Assembly (NCBI RefSeq): GCF_000185905.1
Contig: NC_014923.1
Location: forward strand, 2,131,501-2,195,500
Length of the DNA: 64,000 nucleotides
Origin: Mesorhizobium ciceri biovar biserrulae WSM1271
Lineage (GTDB): Bacteria > Pseudomonadota > Alphaproteobacteria > Rhizobiales > Rhizobiaceae
Direction of reading: 5' to 3'
Below the pieces are notes generated by a model that was not told the DNA's origin, made no database searches, and worked only from the letters and a program-made list of their open reading frames with translations. This document shows positions 37,157 through 46,750 of this stretch, in pieces. The position numbers and the translations under genes were made by a program. Position 1 is the stretch's first letter. Each line of letters opens with the position of its first letter.

Positions 37157-38923
37157 ATGTTGGAAGAAGCCAGAAGCCGGTGGCATCCGATCGCCGCTGC
37201 CCATGATTTGCCGTTTCGCCACGTTTTCCACGGCCAGTTGCTCGGCCGGGAATTCGCCGTGTGGCGGGCCGATGACGGTTACGTCAACATCTGGGAGAAC
37301 CGCTGCCTGCATCGCGGCGTCAGGCTGTCGATCGGCATCAATGACGGGCGCGAACTGAAATGCCAGTATCACGGCTGGCGTTATTCGAACCGCACCGCTG
37401 GCTGCACCTATATCCCGGCTCATCCGGCCGATGCACCCGCCCGCACCATCACCAACCGCACTTTTCCGGCGGTCGAACGTTATGGCTTGGTCTGGTCCTC
37501 GGAAGAGCCGCGCGGGGAGGTGCCTGAGATTGCCGGCCTCGCCGAAGGCAAGCTCCTCGCCTTGCGCGGCATCGCGGTCAACGCGCCGGCCGACAAGGTC
37601 GTCGAGAGGCTGAGAGCCTATCGCTTTCAACCCAACGGAGCGATCGATGGCGAGGGCGCCGACATTCTCGTCGAAGCCGCCCAGGATTTCGCTGTGGCGC
37701 TTCGCTCGCGAGCCAGCAGCGCCGAGACGCAGGGCGTTTTCTTCGTGCAGCCGGTCGATTCCAACCGTTCGGTGATCCGCGGCGTGCTCGATCAGGAGGC
37801 CGAGGGCGCCGCGCGCATTGCCATTCTGCGTCACCACAATGAGCGGCTTTCCAAGCTGCGCGACGAGGTCGAGCGCGACGTGGCGAACGCGCCGGCGCCG
37901 GCGCCGCTCGAGCCGGTCTACGAACGGGTCTCGGCCGAACTCGCCGAAATGCCTGAGGTGACCACGCATGGCCGCAAGGCTGCGCTGCGTGTCAGCGTGG
38001 CCAGAAAATGGCAGGCCGCTGACGGGATCGCGGGCTTCGAGCTTCGTCCGATCAAGGGCATCCTGCCGACGTTCCAGCCTGGAGCCCATATCGACGTCCA
38101 CATGCCCAATGGCGAGATCAGGCAGTATTCGATCACCAACGGTCCTGGTGAAACCGACAGCTTCACCATCGGCGTCAAGCTGGAACGGGACTCCAAGGGT
38201 GGCTCGAAATGCATGCATGAGACGGTGCGAGAGGGCGACGTGCTGGCGATTTCCGAGCCACGCAACAACTTCCCGCTGCGCCGCGATGCGATCAAGACGC
38301 TGTTCGTCGCCGGCGGCATCGGCATCACGCCGCTGCTCGCCATGGCGCAGGCGCTGAAGAACCAGGAGCTTGCGCACGAGCTGCATTATTTCGCGCAAGG
38401 CGAGGAACACCTCGCCTTTGCCGATCGGCTGAAGCATCTCGGCGATGCGCTGAAGCCGCATCTCGGCCTCTCGCCCGACGCGACCGGCGCCGAGCTTCGA
38501 CAACTCCTCGCCGGTTATCGCAATGGCATGCATCTCTACATCTGCGGCCCGGGACCGATGCTGGAAGCCGCGCGCAAGATCGCGGCCGAGCAGGGCTGGC
38601 CGGATAGCGCCGTCCATTTCGAGTACTTCAAGAACACCAACAAGATCGACGACAGTTCGAGCTTCGAGGTCGCGCTGGCGCGCTCCTGCGTCACGCTTCA
38701 GGTGCCGGCGGGCAAGACGATCATGCAGGTCATGCGCGAAAGCGGCATCGATGTTCCGTCGTCTTGCGAGCAAGGCGCCTGCGGCACTTGCGTGGCGACG
38801 TTGATCGAGGGCGAACCGGACCATCAGGACGTCTACCTCAACGATGCCGAGAGGAAGGCCGGAACCAAGATCATGACCTGCGTTTCGCGCGCCAAATCGG
38901 CACGCCTCGTGCTGGACATCTAA
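37157..38923 (+). CDS. NdmD-like reductase: Rieske + FMN/NADH oxidoreductase + plant-type ferredoxin fusion
   Basis: 588-residue electron-transfer protein. Domains in order: Rieske [2Fe-2S] at residues about 10-110 with ligands Cys50, His52, Cys69 and His72 (CLHRG, CQYHGW); a linker to about 280; an FMN-binding reductase domain (RQYSITNGPGE near 328); a NADH domain (VAGGIGITPLLAM, YICGPGPMLEAA); and a C-terminal plant-type [2Fe-2S] ferredoxin (CEQGACGTC, Cys537/542/545, plus a late Cys in IMTCVS). Ordinary Rieske oxygenase reductases lack the N-terminal Rieske domain. This one matches NdmD in order and length, and would hand electrons to the cluster-less oxygenases encoded just upstream. ATG 37157 follows TTGGAGA. 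Confidence 0.92.
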   Translation: MLEEARSRWHPIAAAHDLPFRHVFHGQLLGREFAVWRADDGYVNIWENRCLHRGVRLSIGINDGRELKCQYHGWRYSNRTAGCTYIPAHPADAPARTITNRTFPAVERYGLVWSSEEPRGEVPEIAGLAEGKLLALRGIAVNAPADKVVERLRAYRFQPNGAIDGEGADILVEAAQDFAVALRSRASSAETQGVFFVQPVDSNRSVIRGVLDQEAEGAARIAILRHHNERLSKLRDEVERDVANAPAPAPLEPVYERVSAELAEMPEVTTHGRKAALRVSVARKWQAADGIAGFELRPIKGILPTFQPGAHIDVHMPNGEIRQYSITNGPGETDSFTIGVKLERDSKGGSKCMHETVREGDVLAISEPRNNFPLRRDAIKTLFVAGGIGITPLLAMAQALKNQELAHELHYFAQGEEHLAFADRLKHLGDALKPHLGLSPDATGAELRQLLAGYRNGMHLYICGPGPMLEAARKIAAEQGWPDSAVHFEYFKNTNKIDDSSSFEVALARSCVTLQVPAGKTIMQVMRESGIDVPSSCEQGACGTCVATLIEGEPDHQDVYLNDAERKAGTKIMTCVSRAKSARLVLDI

Positions 38924-38924
38924 C

Positions 38925-38986
38925 TGTTTGTTTTACGCAATTCCGGACGGAAAACCGTTACACACGTTTCCTGGAATTGCTTTAGG
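38925..38986. repeat. Dispersed intergenic repeat, copy 2
   Basis: The gap between the reductase and GST-like genes consists almost entirely of a copy of the dispersed repeat: tttacgcaattccggacgga, an AAAACCG block, CACACGTTTCC and GGAATTGCTTTAG. The ends AATTCC/GGAATT are inverted. It has inserted in or arisen within an operon without separating it by much. Confidence 0.65.
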
Positions 38987-38994
38987 AGCCGCCG

Positions 38995-39645
38995 ATGATC
39001 ACGCTTTACGACTACGAACTGTCGGGCAATTGCTACAAGCTGCGGCTGCAGATGAGTTTTCTCGGCATCGACTACAAGACCGTGCCGGTCGACTTCTACC
39101 CTGGCCGCGAACACAAGTCGGAATGGTTCCTGAAACTCAATCCGCTTGGCCAGCTGCCGGTGATCGAGGATGAAGGGCTGATCTTGCGCGACGCCCAAGC
39201 GATCCTTGTCTATCTCGCCTCGAAATACGATCCGTCGGGCACCTGGTATCCGCGGGACAATCCCGCTCTGCTGGGCGAGATCAGCCAGTGGCTGGCCTTT
39301 GCAGACGGTATCACTTCGACGGCGTCGGCCGCCCGCCTGCACGATGCGCTGTTTTATGACTTCGATATCGACGCCGCGCGCGCCGGCGCGCATCGCCTTT
39401 TCCGTATCCTCGACGAGCATCTGTGGTTCGGCGAACAGCAGGGCCGCAACTGGATCTGTTCGGCCAGTCACCCGACCATCGCCGACATCGCCTGTTTTCC
39501 TTACATCATCCTGTCGGAGGAAGGCGGTGTTCCGCGCCAGGACTATCCGGCTATTCGGCGCTGGTGCGACCGTGTCAAGCGCATCAAGGGGTTTACGGTG
39601 ATGTCGGGCGTGTTCCCCGCCGGTCCTGGCAAGATCGCTGCTTAG
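38995..39645 (+). CDS. NdmE-like glutathione S-transferase-fold protein
   Basis: 216-residue GST-superfamily protein: N-terminal thioredoxin-like domain (ITLYDYELSGNCYKLRLQM, LNPLGQLPVIEDEGLILRDAQAI) and C-terminal helical domain (HPTIADIACFPYIIL). In the NdmCDE complex of Pseudomonas putida CBB5 a GST homologue, NdmE, is needed structurally for 7-methylxanthine N-demethylation, and its gene lies next to ndmC and ndmD. The same neighbourhood here supports an equivalent role. A free GST acting on formaldehyde or another electrophile is the alternative. Confidence 0.82.
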   Translation: MITLYDYELSGNCYKLRLQMSFLGIDYKTVPVDFYPGREHKSEWFLKLNPLGQLPVIEDEGLILRDAQAILVYLASKYDPSGTWYPRDNPALLGEISQWLAFADGITSTASAARLHDALFYDFDIDAARAGAHRLFRILDEHLWFGEQQGRNWICSASHPTIADIACFPYIILSEEGGVPRQDYPAIRRWCDRVKRIKGFTVMSGVFPAGPGKIAA

Positions 39646-39706
39646 TCTGACTACGCAGGGCAGCAGCCACGGCTTCGGCCAAAGAAAATTTTGGGAGAGA
39701 AGAAGT

Positions 39707-40834
<1,128 letters not shown>

Positions 40835-40910
40835 CCGGCTCACACGACACGCCCGCGTCGAAGGCTCTGTGTTCCCAAAATACCGTGCCTCCCCGACATC
40901 GGGCGTTAGG

Positions 40911-40950
40911 CCGGCGGCGCGACTGACATTCCGGATGTCCGCGCCGCCGG
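40911..40950 (+). other. Long hairpin between formaldehyde dehydrogenase and formylglutathione hydrolase genes
   Basis: An 11-bp outer stem CCGGCGGCGCG/CGCGCCGCCGG, a 3-base bulge, an inner 5-bp stem GACAT/ATGTC and a 5-base loop TCCGG. No T-run follows. It could lower transcription into the hydrolase gene or stabilise the upstream message. Confidence 0.55.
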
Positions 40951-41046
40951 TCGGTTCGACCCCACCTGATCCGCCCGGGTTGCCGCGATCATGGTCGATG
41001 CCGTAGACACCGGCCCATTGGCGTTTGAAATCCGTGGAGAGGGAAT

Positions 41047-41892
41047 ATGCCGGAACCCATGAAGACCATCTCCCAGGCAAAATCCCATGGCGGAGTGCAG
41101 GGCATCTATTCGCACCTGTCGACGAGTTGCTGCTGCGACATGACGTTTGCCGTTTTCGTGCCTCCACAGGCCCGGGAAACGCCTCGCCCCGTGGTGTGGT
41201 ATTTGTCGGGACTGACCTGCACCCATCAAAATGTCATGGACAAAGGCGAATACAGGCGCATGGCCGCCGAACTTGGCCTGATCGTCGTCTGTCCAGACAC
41301 CAGTCCGCGCGGCGCCGACATCCCTGATGACAAGGACAATTGGCAGTTTGGCGGCGGCGCCGGCTTTTATCTTGATGCAACGCAGGAGCGTTATGCGAAG
41401 AACTACCGGATGTATTCCTACCTCGTCGAGGAACTACCCACGCTGATCGCCGCTAATTTTCCGGCAGACATGTCGCGCCAAGCCATAACGGGCCATTCGA
41501 TGGGCGGACACGGCGCGCTGACGATTGCTTTGAAAAACCCGCAGCGGTTCAGGAGTTGCTCGGCATTTGCGCCGATCGTGCAGCCAAGCGCTGCCGGCTG
41601 GTCAAGGCCGGCTTTCGAAAAATATCTCGGCACGGATGAGGCCTCGTGGCGGGCCTACGACGCTACTTCGCTTGTTGAAGACGGGCGCCGCTTCCCGGAA
41701 TTTCTCGTCGATCAGGGAACATCGGACGGGTTCCTGAATGACGGGCTGAGACCCTGGCTTTTGGAGGCGGCCTGCGCCAAAGCCGGCATTCCGCTGACGT
41801 TGCGCATGCAGGACGGATACGACCATTCGTATTTCTTCATTTCGACATTCATGGACGACCATTTGAGATGGCATGCGGAACGGCTTGCGTAG
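41047..41892 (+). CDS. fghA: S-formylglutathione hydrolase
   Basis: 281-residue serine esterase (esterase D family) that hydrolyses S-formylglutathione to formate and glutathione. Catalytic Ser is in the elbow ITGHSMGGHGAL (near residue 151), Asp in LVDQGTSDGFL (near 230) and His in GYDHSYFF (near 262); the typical N-terminal LSTSCCCDMTFAVFVPP is present. GGAGAGGGA precedes the ATG. With the dehydrogenase upstream it completes glutathione-dependent formaldehyde oxidation. Confidence 0.95.
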   Translation: MPEPMKTISQAKSHGGVQGIYSHLSTSCCCDMTFAVFVPPQARETPRPVVWYLSGLTCTHQNVMDKGEYRRMAAELGLIVVCPDTSPRGADIPDDKDNWQFGGGAGFYLDATQERYAKNYRMYSYLVEELPTLIAANFPADMSRQAITGHSMGGHGALTIALKNPQRFRSCSAFAPIVQPSAAGWSRPAFEKYLGTDEASWRAYDATSLVEDGRRFPEFLVDQGTSDGFLNDGLRPWLLEAACAKAGIPLTLRMQDGYDHSYFFISTFMDDHLRWHAERLA

Positions 41893-42072
41893 GTCGAGGT
41901 CCGAGCGATGCAATCGGATTAATCCTCGTCCAAGCGAGGAACGCGTTACTCTTTCTCGTCTCTACCGGGGCGAGGAACACGATGGCGCCGCATTGAAATT
42001 ATTGAACAATTTCAACCGGAAGCGCTACCAACGCGTATAAATTTTTAGCCATTTCAATGGTTAACTGGATTT

Positions 42073-42149
42073 TGGTAGCGGGAGAGGGACTTGAACCCCC
42101 GACCCCAGGATTATGATTCCCGTGCTCTAACCAACTGAGCTACCCCGCC
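42073..42149 (-). tRNA. tRNA-Met (CAT anticodon), elongator type
   Basis: On the minus strand the 77-base sequence folds as a tRNA. The acceptor strand GGCGGGG pairs with TCCCGCT, the D arm is GCTCAGTTGGTTAGAGC, and the anticodon stem CGGGA/TCCTG carries loop ATCATAA with anticodon CAT. The T arm contains GGTTCAAGTCC, and the 3' CCA is encoded. The G1-T72 pair and the lack of the initiator features indicate elongator Met; an Ile (lysidine) identity cannot be excluded by eye. Confidence 0.93.
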
Positions 42150-42389
42150 AGGGCGGCGAAAGGCCCGAAATCCGCCTCAAATCGAAAGGCATGTCGGGGG
42201 CGTTCGCCAAGGTCGCGCGGATATAAGGTTGGGAAGGTGAGCCTGTCAAGCTTCGAAGCAACCGGCTTGCCGGCTTATCGTCATTATCGAAAAGCTTTGC
42301 CGCGGCGACATTTGGTTGTCGCCGCCGGGGTTGAGTTCGAAGGGGCACGTCGCTATGTCTCGGCCACGAGTTTTTAGAGTTTGAAACAG

Positions 42390-43355
42390 ATGAAGCCGCG
42401 CATAGCAGTCCTCGGTTGCGGATACTGGGGCAGCAACCACATCCGCACTCTCAAGGCGCTCGGCGCGCTGCACGCGGTCTCCGATACCAACCGGGCCCGC
42501 GCGGAAGGCTTTGCCAGCGAGCAGGACTGCCTGGCGATCGAGCCGGACCAGCTGTTCGTCCGTGACGATATCGACGCCATCGTCATGGCGCTGCCGCCGC
42601 AGTTCCATGCCGACCTTGCGGTACGTGCCGTCGAGAACGGCAAGGACGTGCTGGTGGAAAAGCCGATCGCGCTGACGGTGGCGGATGCCGAGCGTGCGGT
42701 GCAGGCGGCCAAGGACAATGGCCGCGTCTTCATGGTTGGCCATGTCCTGCGGTTCCACCCCGCCTTCGAGACGCTGAAGGGGCTGATCGACAAGGGCGAG
42801 CTTGGCGAAGTCCGCTACATCCACTCTCACCGGCTCGGCCTCGGCAAGTTCCACACAGAGAACGACGCGCTGTGGGACCTGGCGCCGCACGATCTGTCGA
42901 TGATCCTGGCGATCACCGGCACAGAGCCGATCGAGGTGCGCGGCGAGGGGGCCGCCCTGCTCGACAATCTCAGCGACTTCGCGCATCTGCACATGCGCTT
43001 CCCCAACGGCCTGCGCAGCCATCTTTTCACCTCGCGTCTCAATCCCTATCGCGAGCGGCGGCTGACCGTGGTCGGCACCAAGGCAATGGCGGTGTTCGAC
43101 GACGTCGAGCCATGGGAACGCAAGCTGGCCGTCTACCGCCACGCGGTGTGGCAGGACAGCGGCCAATGGGCCTTCACCACCAATGAGCCGTCCTATGTCG
43201 CGGTTGCCCAGGGCATGCCGCTGACGCGCGAGCTGGAGCATTTCATCCAGTGCATCGAGACGCGTGCCGAACCGCGTACCAGCGGCGAGGAAGCGATCAG
43301 GGTGCTGCGCATCCTGACCGCCGGCACGGTCACCCACACCAAGTCGAATTCCTGA
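42390..43355 (+). CDS. Gfo/Idh/MocA family NAD(P)-dependent oxidoreductase
   Basis: 321-residue dehydrogenase. The N-terminal Rossmann motif IAVLGCGYWGSNHIRTL and the family EKP motif (DVLVEKPIALTVADAE, about residues 85-100) are clear, followed by the C-terminal alpha/beta domain with GHVLRFHPAFETLK and DLAPHDLSMILAI. The pattern GYWGxNH and the DLxPHDL segment resemble UDP-N-acetyl-aminosugar 3-dehydrogenase (WlbA-like) members, so a nucleotide-sugar substrate is possible, but no glycan genes are adjacent. ATG 42390 preferred over an upstream TTG at 42381. Confidence 0.85.
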   Translation: MKPRIAVLGCGYWGSNHIRTLKALGALHAVSDTNRARAEGFASEQDCLAIEPDQLFVRDDIDAIVMALPPQFHADLAVRAVENGKDVLVEKPIALTVADAERAVQAAKDNGRVFMVGHVLRFHPAFETLKGLIDKGELGEVRYIHSHRLGLGKFHTENDALWDLAPHDLSMILAITGTEPIEVRGEGAALLDNLSDFAHLHMRFPNGLRSHLFTSRLNPYRERRLTVVGTKAMAVFDDVEPWERKLAVYRHAVWQDSGQWAFTTNEPSYVAVAQGMPLTRELEHFIQCIETRAEPRTSGEEAIRVLRILTAGTVTHTKSNS

Positions 43356-43363
43356 AGCGCGGA

Positions 43364-43427
43364 TTATTCGGCAGGAAACTTATTCGGCAAGAATCTTATT
43401 CCGCGGGAATCTTATTCCGCGGGAATC
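43364..43427 (-). repeat. Four tandem 16-bp repeats covering the mnmA stop codon
   Basis: Units at 43364, 43380, 43396 and 43412; the last two are identical (ttattccgcgggaatc) and the first two differ by a few bases. Read on the minus strand each unit spells the last residues of MnmA plus stop (Ile-Pro-Ala-Glu-stop or variants), so the terminal codons have been duplicated beyond the true stop. Confidence 0.9.
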
Positions 43428-44602
43428 TGGGCCGGCCGGGCGGCAAGCCGGGTCAGCATGGCCTCGGCCTCGGCGCCACGCTCCGAACGCTCGATGAAGC
43501 CGCCGCCGAACACGCGGGCCTCGTTGCCGTCATCGGAGTAGAGCACGCAGGCCTGGCCCGGCGCGATGCCGGACTCGCCGTCGACCAGCTCCACCCATGT
43601 GGCACCGGCACGATGATGCAGCACGGCCGGGCGCGGCGGCCGCGTCGAGCGGACCTTGGCGAACAGTTCCAGGCCGCCGGCAGGGACGTCTGTGAGCGGT
43701 CCGTCGCCCAGCCAGTTCATATTGCGCAGATAGATCTTGTGCGTCTCCAGCGCCTCGCGCGGGCCAACCACGACGCGAGCCCGGTCGGCATCGAGATGGA
43801 CGACGTAAAGCGGCTCGCCGGAAGCGATGCCGATGCCGCGGCGCTGGCCGATCGTGTAGCGCAGGATGCCCTCATGGCGGCCGAGCACGCGGCCGTCGAT
43901 GTGGACGATGTCGCCCGGATTGGCCGCAGTTGGCTTCAGCTTGGCGATGATGTCGGAATACTTGCCCTGCGGCACGAAGCAGATGTCCTGGCTGTCCTGC
44001 TTGGCGGCAACCGCCAGCCCCATCTCCTCGGCGATGGCGCGAACCTGAGGCTTCGACAGGCCGCCGAGGGGAAAGCGCAGATAATCGATCTGCGCCTGCG
44101 TGGTGGCGAACAGGAAGTAGCTCTGGTCACGGTCGGCGTCGACCGGACGGTAGAGCGCGCGCTGGGCGCCATTGGCGCCGGAACGGATGTAGTGGCCGGT
44201 GGCCAGCGCGTCGGCGCCGAGCTCCTTGGCGGTGGCCAGGAGGTCGGCGAACTTCACCGTCTGGTTGCAGGAAACGCACGGGATCGGCGTCTCGCCGGCG
44301 ACGTAGCTTTCGGCGAAGGGATCGATGACCGCCTTGCGGAAGCGTTCCTCGTAGTCGAGCACATAATGGGGGATGCCGAGCGTCTCGGAGACACGGCGGG
44401 CATCGTCGATGTCCTGCCCCGCGCAGCATGAGCCGGCCCGGTGCGTCGCCGCGCCGTGGTCGTAGAGCTGCAAGGTGACGCCGACGACGTCGTAGCCCTC
44501 GCGTTTCAGCAGGCCGGCGACGACCGATGAATCGACACCGCCGGACATGGCGACGACGATGCGGGTGTTTTCGGGACGTCCGGGAAGATCGAGACTGTTC
44601 AT
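43412..44602 (-). CDS. mnmA: tRNA-specific 2-thiouridylase MnmA
   Basis: 396-residue enzyme that thiolates U34 of tRNA Lys, Glu and Gln. The PP-loop ATP pyrophosphatase motif is [17 protein letters not shown] (residues about 16-32). Catalytic cysteines occur in [12 protein letters not shown] (near 107) and in [13 protein letters not shown] (near 205). The C-terminal barrel domains follow. Length is somewhat above E. coli MnmA, usual for alphaproteobacteria. It ends in RPAQIPAE, whose codons are repeated in tandem after the stop. Confidence 0.96.
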   Translation of the reverse strand: MNSLDLPGRPENTRIVVAMSGGVDSSVVAGLLKREGYDVVGVTLQLYDHGAATHRAGSCCAGQDIDDARRVSETLGIPHYVLDYEERFRKAVIDPFAESYVAGETPIPCVSCNQTVKFADLLATAKELGADALATGHYIRSGANGAQRALYRPVDADRDQSYFLFATTQAQIDYLRFPLGGLSKPQVRAIAEEMGLAVAAKQDSQDICFVPQGKYSDIIAKLKPTAANPGDIVHIDGRVLGRHEGILRYTIGQRRGIGIASGEPLYVVHLDADRARVVVGPREALETHKIYLRNMNWLGDGPLTDVPAGGLELFAKVRSTRPPRPAVLHHRAGATWVELVDGESGIAPGQACVLYSDDGNEARVFGGGFIERSERGAEAEAMLTRLAARPAQIPAE

Positions 44603-44820
44603 GATGCTTTCGTTCTGCGCGGCGCCTCAATGCCAATGTCGAGAATATAGGTCAAGCTTTACCGGCGCGCCAGCGTGCAGGGCGATTCACCGTTTGTGGC
44701 CGATCTTCGCCAATGGATGCATTTTCCCCCGGCAAATCAGGGTTTGCGGGCAGATGTTTCAAATGCCGGCGAAAAGACTAACGCGGCGTTCATGATCCTT
44801 ACCTAGTCATTAGGGTCTGC

Positions 44821-44835
44821 TTAGGCAATTTTTAA
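44821..44835. promoter_or_regulatory. CtrA-box-like site upstream of sciP
   Basis: TTAG-GCAATTT-TTAA matches the CtrA consensus TTAA-N7-TTAA with one mismatch, 57 bases before the sciP start. In Caulobacter sciP is activated by CtrA; the same is plausible here. Confidence 0.5.
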
Positions 44836-44891
44836 AGCTGTGGCGGTAACGTGGCGGGGATTGGGTCTTTGAGTTTTTTGTAGAGAGTACG

Positions 44892-45167
44892 ATGACCGAT
44901 CTGGTTAGACCGAGAGTCAAATATGTTATCGGGCCTGACGGCAGCCCTCTTACGATTGCCGATCTGCCGCCGACCAATACACGTCGCTGGGTTATCCGGC
45001 GTAAGGCGGAAGTGGTTGCGGCCGTGCGCGGCGGGCTTTTGAGCCTGGACGAGGCATGCCAACGCTACAAGCTCACCACCGAGGAATTCCTGTCCTGGCA
45101 GGCGTCGATCGACGAATACGGCCTTGCCGGGCTGCGCACGACACGCATCCAGCAATACCGGCACTGA
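44892..45167 (+). CDS. sciP: SciP-like CtrA inhibitor (DUF1153)
   Basis: 91-residue small helix-turn-helix protein. The sequence VKYVIGPDGSPLTIADLPP, TRRWVIRRKAEVVAAVRGGL and SLDEACQRYKLTTEEFLSWQ is the highly conserved DUF1153 pattern; in Caulobacter crescentus SciP binds CtrA and blocks its transcriptional activation in swarmer cells. It is encoded 2.4 kb from ctrA and ends at a strong terminator. A CtrA-box-like site lies upstream. Function is from family knowledge. Confidence 0.93.
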   Translation: MTDLVRPRVKYVIGPDGSPLTIADLPPTNTRRWVIRRKAEVVAAVRGGLLSLDEACQRYKLTTEEFLSWQASIDEYGLAGLRTTRIQQYRH

Positions 45168-45184
45168 TCATTGCGAATTTAGAT

Positions 45185-45219
45185 GAAGGGCGCGGCTAAC
45201 CCCGCGCCCTTCTGTTTTT
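45185..45219 (+). terminator. Rho-independent terminator of sciP
   Basis: 11-bp stem GAAGGGCGCGG/CCGCGCCCTTC with a 6-base loop, followed by TGTTTTT. It starts 17 bases after the sciP stop and lies between convergent genes. Confidence 0.88.
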
Positions 45220-45236
45220 CACGGTCACCGTTCCGC

Positions 45237-46163
45237 TCAGAGCGACAGCACAACCTTGCCGATCGGCTTGGTGGCAAGGAAGGCGTGAGCGGCCCCCGCC
45301 TGGTCCAGTGGGAAGCTCTTCGCCACATGGACGGTGAGCTTGTGGGCATCAATCAACCGAGCCAGTTCCAGCAGGCCCTCCCTGTCGGGCACGACCGACA
45401 TACGCTCGACCCGAATATCGCGCGCACTGGCCTGCGCCCTGGTGTCGTTGCTGACATCAAGCAATGACACCAGCACGCCGCCACGCTTGAGCACCTTCAG
45501 TGAGCGTTGGGCGTGGTCGCCGCCCATTGGATCCAGCACCAGATCGATGTCGCGAACATGTTCGGTGAAATCGCCCTTGGTGTAGTCGATGACCTCGTCG
45601 GCGCCGAGGTTCCGGACGAAATCGAGCTTGCCCGGGCTGGCCGTGGCGACGACGTGGGCGCCGCGCGCCTTGGCGATCTGCACCGCCAGATGACCGACGC
45701 CGCCGGCTCCCGCATGCACCAATACGCGCTGCCCCGATTTCAGCCCGCCGTGGCCAACAAGCCCTTGCCAGGCGGTGAGGCCGGCCAGCGGCAAGGCGCC
45801 TGCCTCGAGGTGGCCCGCGCCCTTCGGCTTCAGTGTGATTTGATCGGCAGGTACGGCAACCAACTCGGCATAGGCGGCGGCCTGCTTGGGAAAGCGCGGC
45901 ATCCCGAACACCTCGTCGCCGATCTTGAAGCCGGTGACGCCGGCGCCGAGTGCTTCGACAGTTCCCGAGATATCCCAACCCAGGATGAAGGGCGGCTCGC
46001 CGAGCAAGGGGTAGTAGCCGGCACGGACGGCGCCATCGACCGGATTGATGCCCGCGGCCTTGACACCGACCAGCACTTCGCCGGCCTCTGGCGTGGGATC
46101 GGGCTGATCGGCGATGACAAGGACGTCGGGTCCGCCGACGGAATTCTGGATAGCGGCACGCAT
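45237..46163 (-). CDS. Zinc-independent quinone oxidoreductase / NADP-dependent MDR oxidoreductase
   Basis: 308-residue medium-chain reductase: N-terminal GroES-like domain (MRAAIQNSVGGPDVLVIAD, GINPVDGAVRAGYYP, GWDISGTVEALG) and Rossmann domain with VLVHAGAGGVGHLAVQIAKARGA (near 150). Zinc ligands are missing, so it belongs to the quinone oxidoreductase (QOR) group. The start at 46163 (after AGGAGAC) gives the family N-terminus. It is divergent from an HxlR regulator, a pair that usually responds to electrophiles, quinones or aldehydes. Confidence 0.9.
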   Translation of the reverse strand: MRAAIQNSVGGPDVLVIADQPDPTPEAGEVLVGVKAAGINPVDGAVRAGYYPLLGEPPFILGWDISGTVEALGAGVTGFKIGDEVFGMPRFPKQAAAYAELVAVPADQITLKPKGAGHLEAGALPLAGLTAWQGLVGHGGLKSGQRVLVHAGAGGVGHLAVQIAKARGAHVVATASPGKLDFVRNLGADEVIDYTKGDFTEHVRDIDLVLDPMGGDHAQRSLKVLKRGGVLVSLLDVSNDTRAQASARDIRVERMSVVPDREGLLELARLIDAHKLTVHVAKSFPLDQAGAAHAFLATKPIGKVVLSL

Positions 46164-46190
46164 TGAGATGTCTCCTACTCGGTTGATGCC

Positions 46191-46246
46191 ACTATCATTT
46201 GGATAGTAATAGTCCCTTGTCCAGTATGTACCTTTCTGATACATAC
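46191..46246. promoter_or_regulatory. Operator region between QOR and HxlR genes
   Basis: Two inverted repeats in the 90-base divergent gap: GTATGTA-N9-TACATAC (46224-46246, perfect 7-bp arms) and ACTATC-N5-GATAGT (46191-46207). Dyads of this size are typical HxlR-family operators, and both lie where they could cover promoters of the two genes. Confidence 0.65.
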
Positions 46247-46253
46247 GCACCTC

Positions 46254-46652
46254 ATGGATAGTGAAGATGATTGCGGTTTCGGCTATGACGCGTTCCGGCG
46301 AACGTGTCCTTCGCACACGGTGCTGGAGATGCTGGCCAGCAAATGGGTCTATCTGGTGGTTTGCGCGCTGCGCAAAGGCCGGCTGCGCAATGGCGAGCTT
46401 GCCCGGAAGCTTGACGGCATCACGCCGAAGATGCTGACGCAGACGCTGCGCGTGCTCGAGCGCGACGGATTGGTACGGCGCGAGATCTTTCCGGTCATTC
46501 CGCCGCGGGTCGAATATGAATTGACCGAGCTCGGTCAGAACCTGGCGGGACTGCTTACCCAGATCAGGTCATGGGCGGAGCAGCATGCGCCGGATATCAA
46601 GGATGCCCGTGCAAGGGCAATTGCCGAGAATGAAGGGGATTGGGCCGCGTAG
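46254..46652 (+). CDS. HxlR-family transcriptional regulator
   Basis: 132-residue winged-helix regulator: TCPSHTVLEMLASKWVYLVVCAL near the N-terminus, LRNGELARKLDGITPKMLTQTLRVLERDGLVRRE as the recognition helix and wing, and VEYELTELGQNLAGLL. Cys18 is in the position used as a redox or electrophile sensor in several HxlR proteins (YodB, HypR); Cys7 is an extra cysteine. It probably represses the divergent QOR gene. Confidence 0.93.
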   Translation: MDSEDDCGFGYDAFRRTCPSHTVLEMLASKWVYLVVCALRKGRLRNGELARKLDGITPKMLTQTLRVLERDGLVRREIFPVIPPRVEYELTELGQNLAGLLTQIRSWAEQHAPDIKDARARAIAENEGDWAA

Positions 46653-46750
46653 GGCGGTTTTCAATTTTTCTGGGCGTATTCCCGCCGGGCCGCAAGCCGC
46701 GACAATGCGCCAGCCCGATGGCGAGCGTTGACGTCGCCAAGGGCAGGGTT

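Noticed and set aside
36185..38824. An 879-codon minus-strand open frame under the demethylase genes
   Set aside because: It covers three clear genes on the other strand, has shadow composition (Arg, His, Ala, Asp-rich), and no family likeness or ribosome binding site.
42073..42149. Integration site (att) at the tRNA-Met gene
   Set aside because: No integrase gene and no repeated tRNA 3' end were noticed within the window.
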